From Candidatus Staskawiczbacteria bacterium (lineage in GTDB: Bacteria > Patescibacteriota > Minisyncoccia > Minisyncoccales > Staskawiczbacteraceae), in assembly GCA_903831095.1 (NCBI GenBank), contig CAIKWD010000013.1, positions 1 to 34,676 on the forward strand: DNA of 34,676 nucleotides, given 5' to 3'. A program made the translations under genes and the position numbers. Below, piece after piece: positions 1 to 8,216 of the stretch. The notes beneath the pieces are model-generated. The model searched no databases, was not told where the DNA came from, and saw only the letters and a program-made list of their open reading frames with translations. Each line of letters begins with the position of its first letter. Position 1 is the stretch's first letter.

Positions 1-14
1 GTATTTTATAAACA

Positions 15-131
15 ATGAAAGTCAGACCATCAATTAGAAAAATTTGTAATGACTGTAAAATCGTCAGAAGAGAGGGGAAAATTTACGTTATTTGCAAAAA
101 GAATCCTAAGCACAAACAAAGACAAGGATAA
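15..131 (+). CDS. rpmJ: 50S ribosomal protein L36
   Basis: Read directly: [38 protein letters not shown]; Cys/His zinc pattern, upstream of rpsM. Not in supplied ORF list because short. Confidence 0.96.
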   Translation: MKVRPSIRKICNDCKIVRREGKIYVICKKNPKHKQRQG

Positions 132-158
132 TTATTTTTTATACAAAATTATAAAACT

Positions 159-548
159 ATGCCAAGAATTGCTGGGGTAAACATCCCCGAAAACAAAAGA
201 ATCGTAATTGCATTGACCTATATCTACGGAATAGGCAACGCTTTGAGTGAAAGAATTTTGGAGGAAATGAAAATGGATCCAAACAAGAAAGCTTCTGAAT
301 TATCTGCAAAAGAAGTTAATGATTTGAAGTCTTACATAGAAAAGACATACAAGATTGAAGGAGATTTGAGAAGGCAGATCATGATAAACGTAAAGAGATT
401 GAAAGATGTTGGAGCATGGAGAGGATTGAGGCACATGAAAGGTTTGCCAGTAAGAGGACAAAGAACAAAAACAAATAATAGAACAGTAAGGGGTAACGTC
501 AGAAAGACAATGGGTTCTGGCAGAAAACCACCTGCAATGGCAACATAA
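159..548 (+). CDS. rpsM: 30S ribosomal protein S13
   Basis: MPRIAGVNIPENKRIVIALTYIYGIG...GLPVRGQRTKTNNRTVRG. Confidence 0.98.
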   Translation: MPRIAGVNIPENKRIVIALTYIYGIGNALSERILEEMKMDPNKKASELSAKEVNDLKSYIEKTYKIEGDLRRQIMINVKRLKDVGAWRGLRHMKGLPVRGQRTKTNNRTVRGNVRKTMGSGRKPPAMAT

Positions 549-566
549 TAATAATTTCAATATAAA

Positions 567-1025
567 ATGGGAAAAAAGCATATAATCGAAACAAATCAAG
601 AAGAATTAATTAAAGAACAGGAAAAAATTGACAAGACTGTCAATAAAGAATCAACTGCAAAGCCAGTTGTTGCCGGAGTTCAAGGTGGAAAGATTTATAT
701 TTCTTCTTCATACAACAATACAATTTTGACTCTTACAAATACCAAGGGGCAAGTTTTGGCTTGGAAATCAGCAGGATCTGTTGGATTTAAAGGTACAAAG
801 AAGTCTACTTCATTTGCCGCTTCAAGAGTTGCTGAAACAATTGCCAATGTCTGCAAGAAAATGGGAGTGGTAGACAAGATAGAAGTTTTGGTAAAAGGAA
901 TTGGAGCTGGCAGGGAATCTGCAGTAAGAACTCTTATTACACAGGGACTTAACGTAATTTCAATAAAAGATATAACACCTATGCCACATAACGGATGTAG
1001 GCCTAAAAAAGTTAGAAGAGTTTAA
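567..1025 (+). CDS. rpsK: 30S ribosomal protein S11 with N-terminal extension
   Basis: GKIYISSSYNNTILTLTN...ITPMPHNGCRPKKVRRV. Confidence 0.97.
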   Translation: MGKKHIIETNQEELIKEQEKIDKTVNKESTAKPVVAGVQGGKIYISSSYNNTILTLTNTKGQVLAWKSAGSVGFKGTKKSTSFAASRVAETIANVCKKMGVVDKIEVLVKGIGAGRESAVRTLITQGLNVISIKDITPMPHNGCRPKKVRRV

Positions 1026-1036
1026 TTTATAACACC

Positions 1037-1666
1037 ATGCAATACGATCAATGCAAAACTTGTAGAAGATTAGGACAGAAGCTCTTTTTAAAGGGAGATC
1101 GCTGTTTTTCAGCAAAATGTGCAGTAACTAAAAGGCCATTTGCTCCAGGACCTCAGAAAAAGAGAAAAGGAGGAAATGCTTCAGAATACAAGAAATCCTT
1201 AACTGAAAAGCAGACTTTGAAGAAATGGTATGGACTTTCAGAAAGACAATTTAAAAGATATGTTAAAGAAACTTTGGCAAAAATGGGAAAAGTTGACGAC
1301 GTTGCCAATGAACTTATCAGGAAATTGGAAAAAAGATTGGACAATACAATATTTAGATTGGGTTTTGCCAAGTCCAGAGTTATGGCAAGACAAATGGTTT
1401 CACACAGCTATTTTACTATCAACGGCAAGCCAGTTAACATTGCTTCTTATCAAGTACAGAAAGACGACATAATTGCAGTAAAAGAACACAAGAAAACAAA
1501 GGGAGTTATAAAGCAAATGACAGAAGAATTAAAGAGAAAGGAAATTCCAGCATGGTTGTCTCTTAATAAAGAGAAATTAGAAGCAAAGACAGTTGGCGAG
1601 CCAAACATTGAAGAAGTCAAACCGCCAGCAGAAATTTCATCAATATTCGAGTTTTATTCAAGATAA
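1037..1666 (+). CDS. rpsD: 30S ribosomal protein S4 (zinc-finger N terminus)
   Basis: CKTCRRLGQKLFLKGDRCFSAKCA; LEKRLDNTIFRLGFAKSRVMARQMVSH S4 domain. Confidence 0.97.
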   Translation: MQYDQCKTCRRLGQKLFLKGDRCFSAKCAVTKRPFAPGPQKKRKGGNASEYKKSLTEKQTLKKWYGLSERQFKRYVKETLAKMGKVDDVANELIRKLEKRLDNTIFRLGFAKSRVMARQMVSHSYFTINGKPVNIASYQVQKDDIIAVKEHKKTKGVIKQMTEELKRKEIPAWLSLNKEKLEAKTVGEPNIEEVKPPAEISSIFEFYSR

Positions 1667-1695
1667 AAATAAGCATATTAAGTTAACTTTAGGTT

Positions 1696-1742
1696 TTAGT
1701 CTGCAGGGTGATAGCCATTAAGGCTGATATCTGTCGGGCTAA
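1696..1742 (+). promoter_or_regulatory. Candidate structured leader upstream of rpoA
   Basis: Nested stem-loop by eye: TTAGTC(1696-1701)/GGCTAA(1737-1742); CAG(1704-1706)/CTG(1731-1733); GCC-ATTAA-GGC apical hairpin 1714-1724; in the 89-nt rpsD-rpoA gap. Confidence 0.45.
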
Positions 1743-1755
1743 GAGCTAACAAAAA

Positions 1756-2703
1756 ATGATTCCTCTTCCATTACCTCCAAAAGTAATTCAAAAGAAGAAA
1801 AACCAAGCAGTTTTTGAAGTAGAGGCACTTTATCCTGGATATGGTGTTACTATTGGAAACGCTTTAAGGAGAGTTTTGATGTCTTCATTGCAGGGAGCTG
1901 CAGTCACAGAAGTGAAAATAAAGGGAGTTCCTCATGAATTTTCAACAATGTCAGGAGTATTGGAAGACACAATCATGATTCTTTTAAATATAAAGAACCT
2001 CAGGTTTAAAATGTTTGAGGGAGAAGCACAAAAAGTTACTTTAAATGTTAAGGGCGACGGGGAAGTCACAGGAAAGGATTTTAAATGCCCATCACAAATT
2101 AAATTGGTAAATCCAGAATTGCACATTGCCACAATTACAGACAAGAAAACAGAATTGGAAATTGAAATTACAGTTGAAAGAGGAATTGGATATGTGCCAA
2201 AAGATCAGGTTAAAACAAAAAAAGCAGAAATTGGAGCAATTGCCATAGACGCAATTTACACTCCAATTAGAAATGTAAATTTTCAGGTTGAAAACATGCG
2301 CGTAGGAGATAGAACAGATTTTGACAAATTGAGCTTGGAAATAGAAACCGACGGAACAATTACTCCAGAAGAGTCATTCTTTGAAGCTTGCTCAATATTG
2401 ATCAAGCACTTCAATATTATATTTGAAGGAAAAGCCGGAGATGAAAAGGAAGAAGAAGTAGAGGCTGAAGAGGCTGACGCTAAAGAAGAAATAACCGATG
2501 TTACAAAAATTGCAGTTGAGGACTTAAAATTGACTGGCAGAACACTCAACGCCTTGGTAAACAACAGCATTAAGAATGTTGGCGGAATTATTAAGAAATC
2601 TGAAAAAGGATTGTCTGAATTGGAAGGAATGGGTGACAAAGCTATGTCTGAAATAAAAAGAAAAATCAAAAAATTAGGTTTGGAATTTAAAGACCATGAA
2701 TAA
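1756..2703 (+). CDS. rpoA: DNA-directed RNA polymerase subunit alpha
   Basis: YGVTIGNALRRVLMSSLQGAAVTEVKIKGVPHEFSTM; alpha-CTD present. Confidence 0.98.
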   Translation: MIPLPLPPKVIQKKKNQAVFEVEALYPGYGVTIGNALRRVLMSSLQGAAVTEVKIKGVPHEFSTMSGVLEDTIMILLNIKNLRFKMFEGEAQKVTLNVKGDGEVTGKDFKCPSQIKLVNPELHIATITDKKTELEIEITVERGIGYVPKDQVKTKKAEIGAIAIDAIYTPIRNVNFQVENMRVGDRTDFDKLSLEIETDGTITPEESFFEACSILIKHFNIIFEGKAGDEKEEEVEAEEADAKEEITDVTKIAVEDLKLTGRTLNALVNNSIKNVGGIIKKSEKGLSELEGMGDKAMSEIKRKIKKLGLEFKDHE

Positions 2704-3046
2704 GAAAAATAAAGGAAGAAAATTATCGTTAAAGAAAGGGCCAAGAATGTTATTGCTAAGAGTTTTAGTAAACAATTTTTTCTTGCATGAAAAAATTAAG
2801 ACAACTGAAGCCAAAGCAAAAGAATTAAGATCTATTGCCGAGAAAATGATTACCAAGGCAAAAGATGCTAATTTGGCAAACAGGAGATTGTTGGCTAAAG
2901 AGCTTACCCCTGAAAACACAAAGAAAATAATAGACAAAATTGCTCCTTCATTCGCATCTAGACAGGGCGGATACACCAGAATAATGAAATTGGGGCCAAG
3001 AAATTCCGACAGCGCTAAAATGGTAATAATTGAGCTTGTTAAGTAA
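2696..3046 (+). CDS. rplQ: 50S ribosomal protein L17
   Basis: RKLSLKKGPRMLLLRVLVNNFFLHEKIKTTEAKAKELRSIAEKMITKAK; overlaps rpoA end by 8 bp. Confidence 0.96.
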   Translation: MNKKNKGRKLSLKKGPRMLLLRVLVNNFFLHEKIKTTEAKAKELRSIAEKMITKAKDANLANRRLLAKELTPENTKKIIDKIAPSFASRQGGYTRIMKLGPRNSDSAKMVIIELVK

Positions 3047-3054
3047 AAAATATC

Positions 3055-3432
3055 ATGAATTCTAAAAAACAAGAAAATATAGTAAGAAAAGTAATATCTG
3101 TAGATGCAGATAACAAATCCTTGGGCAGATTGGCTGTTGAGGTAGCTGTTTTGCTTCGCGGAAAGAACAAGGCAACCTACGTTCCTTATAAGGATGTTGG
3201 CGACGCAGTTTTGGTAAAGAATATTACCAAGATGAAATTTACCGGAAACAAGCTTGAAAACAAGAAATATTTTCATTTCACAGGATATCTTGGAAACTTA
3301 AAGACAGCAACACTTAAGGAATACTTGAACAAGTCAGGACCAAAGGAAGTTTTAAGAACTGCAGTAATGGGAATGCTTCAAAAAAATAAATTAAGAGCAA
3401 AGCAAATCAAAAGATTAAGATTTGAAAAGTAG
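3055..3432 (+). CDS. rplM: 50S ribosomal protein L13
   Basis: DADNKSLGRLAVEVAVLLRGKNKATYVPYKDVGD...VLRTAVMGMLQKNKLR. Confidence 0.96.
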   Translation: MNSKKQENIVRKVISVDADNKSLGRLAVEVAVLLRGKNKATYVPYKDVGDAVLVKNITKMKFTGNKLENKKYFHFTGYLGNLKTATLKEYLNKSGPKEVLRTAVMGMLQKNKLRAKQIKRLRFEK

Positions 3433-3436
3433 AAAT

Positions 3437-4018
3437 ATGGCAACAAAAACTATAACAAAAAAACCAACTAAGAAGCCAGAGGAAAAAGAGGTAGAAAAGA
3501 CACTTGTTGAACAGACAGTGGCTAAGAACCCTATTTTCAGCACTGAGCAGACAATTATCGACGACATTGCTGAGTCTGATATAAATGCTGAAATTGCTAA
3601 GACCTTACAGGAAACCGCTGGAAAACCAGACAGGTATTTTGAAGCAATTGGAAGAAGAAAAACTGCTGTTGCCAGAATAAGGCTTTACACAAAAGGAGAC
3701 AAGGAATTTGTTGTCAACGACATGCCTTATACAGAATATTTTCAAACTATAGACGACCAGGAATCAGCAGTTTCTTCAATGAAGAAAATGAAGTGCTTGG
3801 ACAAGTTTAGAATTACAGTAATGGTAAAGGGTGGGGGACACAGAGCTCAGGCAGAAGCTATAAGACATGGAACAGCCAGAGTATTGGTTGACTTCAACGC
3901 AAACTTCAGAAAGAGATTGAGAAAAGCTGGATTCTTAACAAGAGATCCAAGAATGAGAGAGAGAAAGAAATTCGGTCTTAAGAGAGCTAGAAAATCCCCA
4001 CAATGGGCAAAGAGGTAA
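3437..4018 (+). CDS. rpsI: 30S ribosomal protein S9 with long N-terminal extension
   Basis: YFEAIGRRKTAVARIRLY...TRDPRMRERKKFGLKRARKSPQWAKR; ATG at 3437 preferred over the TTG at 3422 in the ORF track. Confidence 0.96.
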   Translation: MATKTITKKPTKKPEEKEVEKTLVEQTVAKNPIFSTEQTIIDDIAESDINAEIAKTLQETAGKPDRYFEAIGRRKTAVARIRLYTKGDKEFVVNDMPYTEYFQTIDDQESAVSSMKKMKCLDKFRITVMVKGGGHRAQAEAIRHGTARVLVDFNANFRKRLRKAGFLTRDPRMRERKKFGLKRARKSPQWAKR

Positions 4019-4035
4019 TAACAACATTAAACTTA

Positions 4036-4064
4036 AAAAACCACTCCACCTCGGAGTGGTTTTT
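4036..4064 (+). terminator. Rho-independent terminator after ribosomal operon
   Basis: CCACTCC-ACCTC-GGAGTGG followed by TTTTT. Confidence 0.93.
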
Positions 4065-4092
4065 CGTTGTTTTGGCAAAGTCTCTCTACCTA

Positions 4093-4122
4093 TTGACAAC
4101 TACCTTTGATATGTGGTATAAT
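4093..4122 (+). promoter_or_regulatory. Sigma70-like promoter, extended -10
   Basis: TTGACA(4093-4098)-18-TATAAT(4117-4122), TGG directly before -10. Confidence 0.85.
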
Positions 4123-4198
4123 AAAATTAGGATAAAGTTGATCGCAATTTGAAAACAAAACGGGCAAAATAGCCCAAAAAAAAGAAGGAGAAGAGAAA

Positions 4199-4345
4199 AT
4201 GGAAGTAAATTATCGTTCTAAGAATGAGAAAATTGCAGGTGGCATAATAAACCTGGCAATAGGTCTAACTATCATTGTGTGGATTGGTGCCATTGCGATT
4301 ATCTCTGGCCTCGGGATTCTGGTATACTACCTTTTCCTGAGGTGA
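4199..4345 (+). CDS. 48-aa single-pass membrane micro-protein
   Basis: AAGGAG Shine-Dalgarno upstream; MEVNYRSKNEKIAGGIINLAIGLTIIVWIGAIAIISGLGILVYYLFLR*; too short for supplied ORF track. Confidence 0.75.
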   Translation: MEVNYRSKNEKIAGGIINLAIGLTIIVWIGAIAIISGLGILVYYLFLR

Positions 4346-4350
4346 ACTCA

Positions 4351-4457
4351 TAGGCTCTCATGTGTGGGCCTCATATGGGATTTAACCCTAAACACATGGA
4401 GGAGAGAATTCAAATCTCCTCCCAATCTCTTAGTTCTGAAAATGGTTTCAGACCTGA
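4351..4457 (+). ncRNA. Multi-hairpin structured 3' RNA downstream of the micro-ORF
   Basis: CATGTGT(4359-4365)/ACACATG(4392-4398); GGAGGAGA(4398-4405)/TCTCCTCC(4415-4422), sharing G4398 with the first stem; TCTCTTA..CTGAAA-ATGG-TTTCAG..TGAGAGA. Confidence 0.55.
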
Positions 4458-4473
4458 GAGAATGGAATAAAAA

Positions 4474-4496
4474 GACTGCTTAAAGGCAGTTTTTTA
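4474..4496 (+). terminator. Rho-independent terminator
   Basis: ACTGC-TTAAAG-GCAGT-TTTTT. Confidence 0.85.
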
Positions 4497-4520
4497 GTTG
4501 TTGATTTGGTTGTACTTTAA

Positions 4521-4550
4521 TTGACAAAAGTGTAATATTTGTGTTATAAT
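4521..4550 (+). promoter_or_regulatory. Sigma70-like promoter, extended -10
   Basis: TTGACA(4521-4526)-18-TATAAT(4545-4550) preceded by TGT. Confidence 0.85.
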
Positions 4551-4589
4551 ATTATCAGAACAAATATACTAAAAACATAGGAGGTTAAA

Positions 4590-5342
4590 ATGGAAAAATA
4601 TTTAATACACCCACAATGGGTGGTTGAATATGAGAGAGTCCTGGGTCTGCACTGGCCGGTTGTTTACTGGCTGGTCCCAGATGAAATGACTTGTCGGGTC
4701 CTTTGCGACGGCAAGGCCAAATTGCATGAGATCTGGATTAATGGAACTACATATGACAACCTAGACAATGGGTTGCCGGATATTGTCCACGAACTCTGCC
4801 ATTGCGCTTTGGCAGAGCGGATTGATTCGGCTTTTTCTACCGTTCTTTTTACCGAGGAATGGAACAAGAATGCCGACAGGGATTCGGCCAAGTTCAATCA
4901 ACTGGCTCGCATGCTGTATTTTGCTTGGAGCCACGTGGACATTTGGGTAAACGATTTACGTTTTGCCCACTGGCCGAATCTGGCGCTTCAAGATCAAACA
5001 ACCTTTGCCAATATTATTATTGGTTTTGTTAAAAGACAAAGGTTCGAGATTTTTGAAAAACCAGAGATTCTTTTGGGCTTGGCTCAATACCAGGCCGAAA
5101 GAAGCCGATGCCGTAGCAATTCACCCGATTTATTCTCATTTTTGAGAGTCAAAAAAATCGCGGTGGATAAACAAATTCTTGAGTTGGCAAAGCACTTTGA
5201 ACTTTTACCGCGCTTGGAATTTAACGCGGAAAAAGACCTTAAAGTGCTTGAACAGTCGGTTCAAGAAACTGCCAAACTTCTTAATCTTTCAATCAAGCCT
5301 CGGCTTGTTTGGGAAAACAAATGGGTTTGGAGCCTCGATTAA
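4590..5342 (+). CDS. Putative HExxH zinc metallopeptidase-like protein
   Basis: SD AGGAGG; motif DIVHELCHCAL; no other recognised domain. Confidence 0.6.
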   Translation: MEKYLIHPQWVVEYERVLGLHWPVVYWLVPDEMTCRVLCDGKAKLHEIWINGTTYDNLDNGLPDIVHELCHCALAERIDSAFSTVLFTEEWNKNADRDSAKFNQLARMLYFAWSHVDIWVNDLRFAHWPNLALQDQTTFANIIIGFVKRQRFEIFEKPEILLGLAQYQAERSRCRSNSPDLFSFLRVKKIAVDKQILELAKHFELLPRLEFNAEKDLKVLEQSVQETAKLLNLSIKPRLVWENKWVWSLD

Positions 5343-5373
5343 CAAGGGCTATCCCTGAACAGCCTTAAACAGG

Positions 5374-5403
5374 AAAGGGGACATCATCGCATGTCCTCTT
5401 TTT
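5374..5403 (+). terminator. Rho-independent terminator
   Basis: AAAGGGGACAT-CATCGC-ATGTCCTCTTT-TT, one G:U. Confidence 0.88.
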
Positions 5404-5488
5404 ACTTGCTCTAAAATTTATATTAGTAATTAAGTAAATTTTTATTTTATGGCTTGCTATTTATGATTAAATAAAATAAAATTATAAC

Positions 5489-6145
5489 ATGCTTAAGGAA
5501 TTAATTGATCAGTTTTATTTGGATAATCAGAAAAATAAGGAGCAGACAAGGTTTTATATAACAGATGCAGGCAAATGTCCGCGCGCTGTTTTTTTTAAGT
5601 TTAAAAATGCTGAGCGCGAGCCAATAGACGCCAGGATAATGCGCATATTTGAGCATGGGGAAAATATTCACCGGTCTATTTTTAATATATTGTACAGGTT
5701 AAGAATGGGAGTTGTGACTGAGGTTTCAATTCCTTCGCAGGAAATAATTTCTGGCAGGGCAGACGCCATACTTTGCATGGGCAACGAGAATTATGTGTTA
5801 GACATTAAAAGTATGAACAGTATGATTTTCAGGAAGCTTTTGGCTCCTAAGGAAGACAATATTTACCAGATACAGCTTTACATGCATTTTTTCAATATTA
5901 AGAAGGGAATTTTGCTTTATATAGACAAAGATCAGCAGGAAATGAAAGAGTTTTTTGTGGACTATGACGAGGCGCTTTGTAAAGATCTTTTAGACAAGTT
6001 TTACGCTTTAAAAGAAAAGGTAGAAGCCAATATTGTGCCCGAAAGGCTTGAAGGTTATCCTAAAAATTGGCAGTGCAATTATTGCGCTTTTAAAAGCACC
6101 TGCAAAGCAACAAAAGAAGGTAAATATAAGCCGGCTAAGAAATAA
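5489..6145 (+). CDS. Cas4/RecB-like PD-(D/E)XK nuclease with Fe-S-type cysteines
   Basis: KCPRAVFFK; ISGRADAIL..YVLDIKSMNS; IYQIQLYMHF; WQCNYCAFKSTC. Confidence 0.8.
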   Translation: MLKELIDQFYLDNQKNKEQTRFYITDAGKCPRAVFFKFKNAEREPIDARIMRIFEHGENIHRSIFNILYRLRMGVVTEVSIPSQEIISGRADAILCMGNENYVLDIKSMNSMIFRKLLAPKEDNIYQIQLYMHFFNIKKGILLYIDKDQQEMKEFFVDYDEALCKDLLDKFYALKEKVEANIVPERLEGYPKNWQCNYCAFKSTCKATKEGKYKPAKK

Positions 6146-6156
6146 TTTTTTAAATA

Positions 6157-6184
6157 AAAAACCGCCCAATAAAGGCGGTTTTAT
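6157..6184. terminator. Bidirectional terminator between convergent genes
   Basis: AAACCGCC-CAATAAA-GGCGGTTTT with A-run upstream and T-run downstream. Confidence 0.85.
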
Positions 6185-6193
6185 GTTGGCATA

Positions 6194-7312
6194 TTATGGA
6201 ACAAGTTTTTCGGAAACCAGCAAAGTTTTGTCGGTGAGAATGTGAAGCTTGCCAGATTGCTGGTCAAAATATATTTCTGGATTTTTTATATTTATTATTG
6301 AGGTTGGTAAGGTTATTGTTGAAGGTAAAGTCACTGTGTTAACATTCCCGCGGTAGTCTATTTCAGAAATTAAAACTTTGTCGCCGGCAGTGAAAATAAT
6401 GTTGTCATTATTAAGCCATAAACAGTTTGTAATTTTGTCCTGAGACTTGTAAAGAGTACCTTTTAACGCTGGTACAACTGTAAGAGTAGAAATATAAATA
6501 TTTTGGTCGTTATAATAGATTATATTTTCTCCATCTCCGGCAATCTTGGCATCTTTTACCAAATCAGTTGAAAATACTTCAAAGTCGTTAATTTTGGAAT
6601 TCAAAAACAGTAGAGTTCCGTTATTGTTCACAAAAATATTTTTGCTGTCCAATATTATTTTATAAGTGCCAGTTTTTATAATTTTTATTGGAGTTATAGA
6701 GAGTTTAATAGGCTCAACAGTCAAATTGTTTAAGTCAGACTTGTATACAAGCCCATCGGTTTTAAGCCAAATAATATTGTTTCCCTGGACTGCAAATGCA
6801 GTTATTTTTTTTATAATTGGCGTTGATTTTTGCAGAGCTGTGAGCCCTGAATTTTCCTTGGATAAGGAATAGTATAAATTGCCGGTTTTTATTATATATT
6901 TATCAAGCTTAGTAAAAGGGGATTGGGCTGTTGCTTCTGCCAGCTGAAACTGGATTTTTTTCTTTATGAGTAATATGTTTTCTAATTTTGTGACTTGGTT
7001 TTCAATAACTGGCAAAGTTTTAAAGTAATCAACATGGTCTTTTTTAGTTACTAAAACTGTATGGTTGTTTGGCATCAAACTCTGCACAAAGAAATCGTTT
7101 GAAAACAGTTTTGGCTTTTGAGCAATTTTGGAATCAACTATAACTTGGTCTGCAGTAGGATAAGCCTTTATATAAATTCCGCCAGTAGCTGTAATTTTCA
7201 TTTTTTCAAAGTCAAAACGGTAGCCCATTGAATAAGCTACTAAAATTGGAGCTACAATTAAAAAACAAACTATGCAAACAAACAGTATTGTTAGGCGAGT
7301 TTTCTTTGTCAT
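6194..7312 (-). CDS. Membrane-anchored PEGA-like/beta-propeller-type protein
   Basis: N-terminal TM ILFVCIVCFLIVAPILVAYSMGY; TGGIYIKAYPTADQVIVDSK...LMPNNHTVLVTKKDHVDY. Confidence 0.6.
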   Translation of the reverse strand: MTKKTRLTILFVCIVCFLIVAPILVAYSMGYRFDFEKMKITATGGIYIKAYPTADQVIVDSKIAQKPKLFSNDFFVQSLMPNNHTVLVTKKDHVDYFKTLPVIENQVTKLENILLIKKKIQFQLAEATAQSPFTKLDKYIIKTGNLYYSLSKENSGLTALQKSTPIIKKITAFAVQGNNIIWLKTDGLVYKSDLNNLTVEPIKLSITPIKIIKTGTYKIILDSKNIFVNNNGTLLFLNSKINDFEVFSTDLVKDAKIAGDGENIIYYNDQNIYISTLTVVPALKGTLYKSQDKITNCLWLNNDNIIFTAGDKVLISEIDYRGNVNTVTLPSTITLPTSIINIKNPEIYFDQQSGKLHILTDKTLLVSEKLVP

Positions 7313-7352
7313 ATTTAAATTATATTAGCACAAACCATTTTATATTTCACTG

Positions 7353-7382
7353 TTGACACTAGTGTTTCATTATGGTAAAAAT
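7353..7382 (+). promoter_or_regulatory. Probable promoter of receiver-like cluster
   Basis: TTGACA(7353-7358)-17-TAAAAA with TGG just upstream. Confidence 0.6.
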
Positions 7383-7447
7383 AGATAAAGTTTTTTAGAG
7401 CTTTGATGCTCTTTGATAAATAATAAACAACAAAAAGGGGTGTTACT

Positions 7448-7798
7448 ATGAATGGCTTGATTATCGAAAATGAAGAAAGTGTTCACACGTTTCTTGCTAG
7501 GGAAATCGCTGAAGTAGAATTTACTCATGCGTATTCCATAGAGGAAGGCGTGAAGAAGGTGAATTACGGCTTTTACTTCATCATTGTTGGTCCATGCACG
7601 TCAGGTAGTCAACCAACTACCCTTGATTTGATCAAGGAGCTGGAAAACACCTATGCTGTACCCTCAATAATTGTGGGAGTATCGGGCGTTCCCGACTTTT
7701 GCGAGAAAATGAAGAAGGCCGGATGTCATTTTGTGGGCGACCGCATTTTGATGGCCGAGAAGATCAAAGAAATCATTAAAAAAAATAGAAAGGGGTAA
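7448..7798 (+). CDS. Receiver-like (CheY fold) protein lacking phospho-Asp, copy 1
   Basis: NGLIIENEESV..FYFIIVGPCTSG..PSIIVGVSGVPDFCEKMKKAGCHFVGD. Confidence 0.6.
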   Translation: MNGLIIENEESVHTFLAREIAEVEFTHAYSIEEGVKKVNYGFYFIIVGPCTSGSQPTTLDLIKELENTYAVPSIIVGVSGVPDFCEKMKKAGCHFVGDRILMAEKIKEIIKKNRKG

Positions 7799-7802
7799 AA
7801 CA

Positions 7803-8207
7803 ATGAAAGAGAAAAGGGCGTTTGTTTTAGAAGATCAAAAAGCAATATCCGGGGCTTATAAGGAGACTTTGTCTTATTATGACCTTGTGGTAAAGACTTC
7901 TATCATTGAGGCTTTTCAGCAAATTGAAAGCGATTGCAAATTCGATTTATTTGTAATTGCTGCTTATGTTGCTACTCGTGCTTCAGAAGAAAGGGCTGGA
8001 GGAGAATTGCAGAGCACTGAAAAGCTGGTAAAAAGAATAAGCTTTTTTACAGAAGGCAAAGTGCCAATAATTGTCACCTCTGACTCTAAAACGTTTCGCG
8101 ATGAAGTTGAGACAGCAAGCTATATCAAAGTTTGTGGAAAACTTGAAATAGCAGAAGTGCTGAAGGAAATCTCCGGCGAAAAAACGGCAAATATGCCAAA
8201 ACAATAA
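7803..8207 (+). CDS. Receiver-like protein lacking phospho-Asp, copy 2
   Basis: RAFVLEDQKAISGAYKETL..FDLFVIAAYVAT..VPIIVTSDSKTFRDEVETASYIKVCGKLEIAEVL. Confidence 0.55.
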   Translation: MKEKRAFVLEDQKAISGAYKETLSYYDLVVKTSIIEAFQQIESDCKFDLFVIAAYVATRASEERAGGELQSTEKLVKRISFFTEGKVPIIVTSDSKTFRDEVETASYIKVCGKLEIAEVLKEISGEKTANMPKQ

Positions 8208-8216
8208 GGAGACTAA

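Noticed and set aside
2283-3276. Long minus-strand ORFs antisense to rpoA/rplQ/rplM and others
   Set aside because: Antisense to clearly conserved genes, biased compositions typical of mirror ORFs.
3422-3436. TTG start for rpsI
   Set aside because: Overlaps rplM end; ATG 3437 is the natural start.
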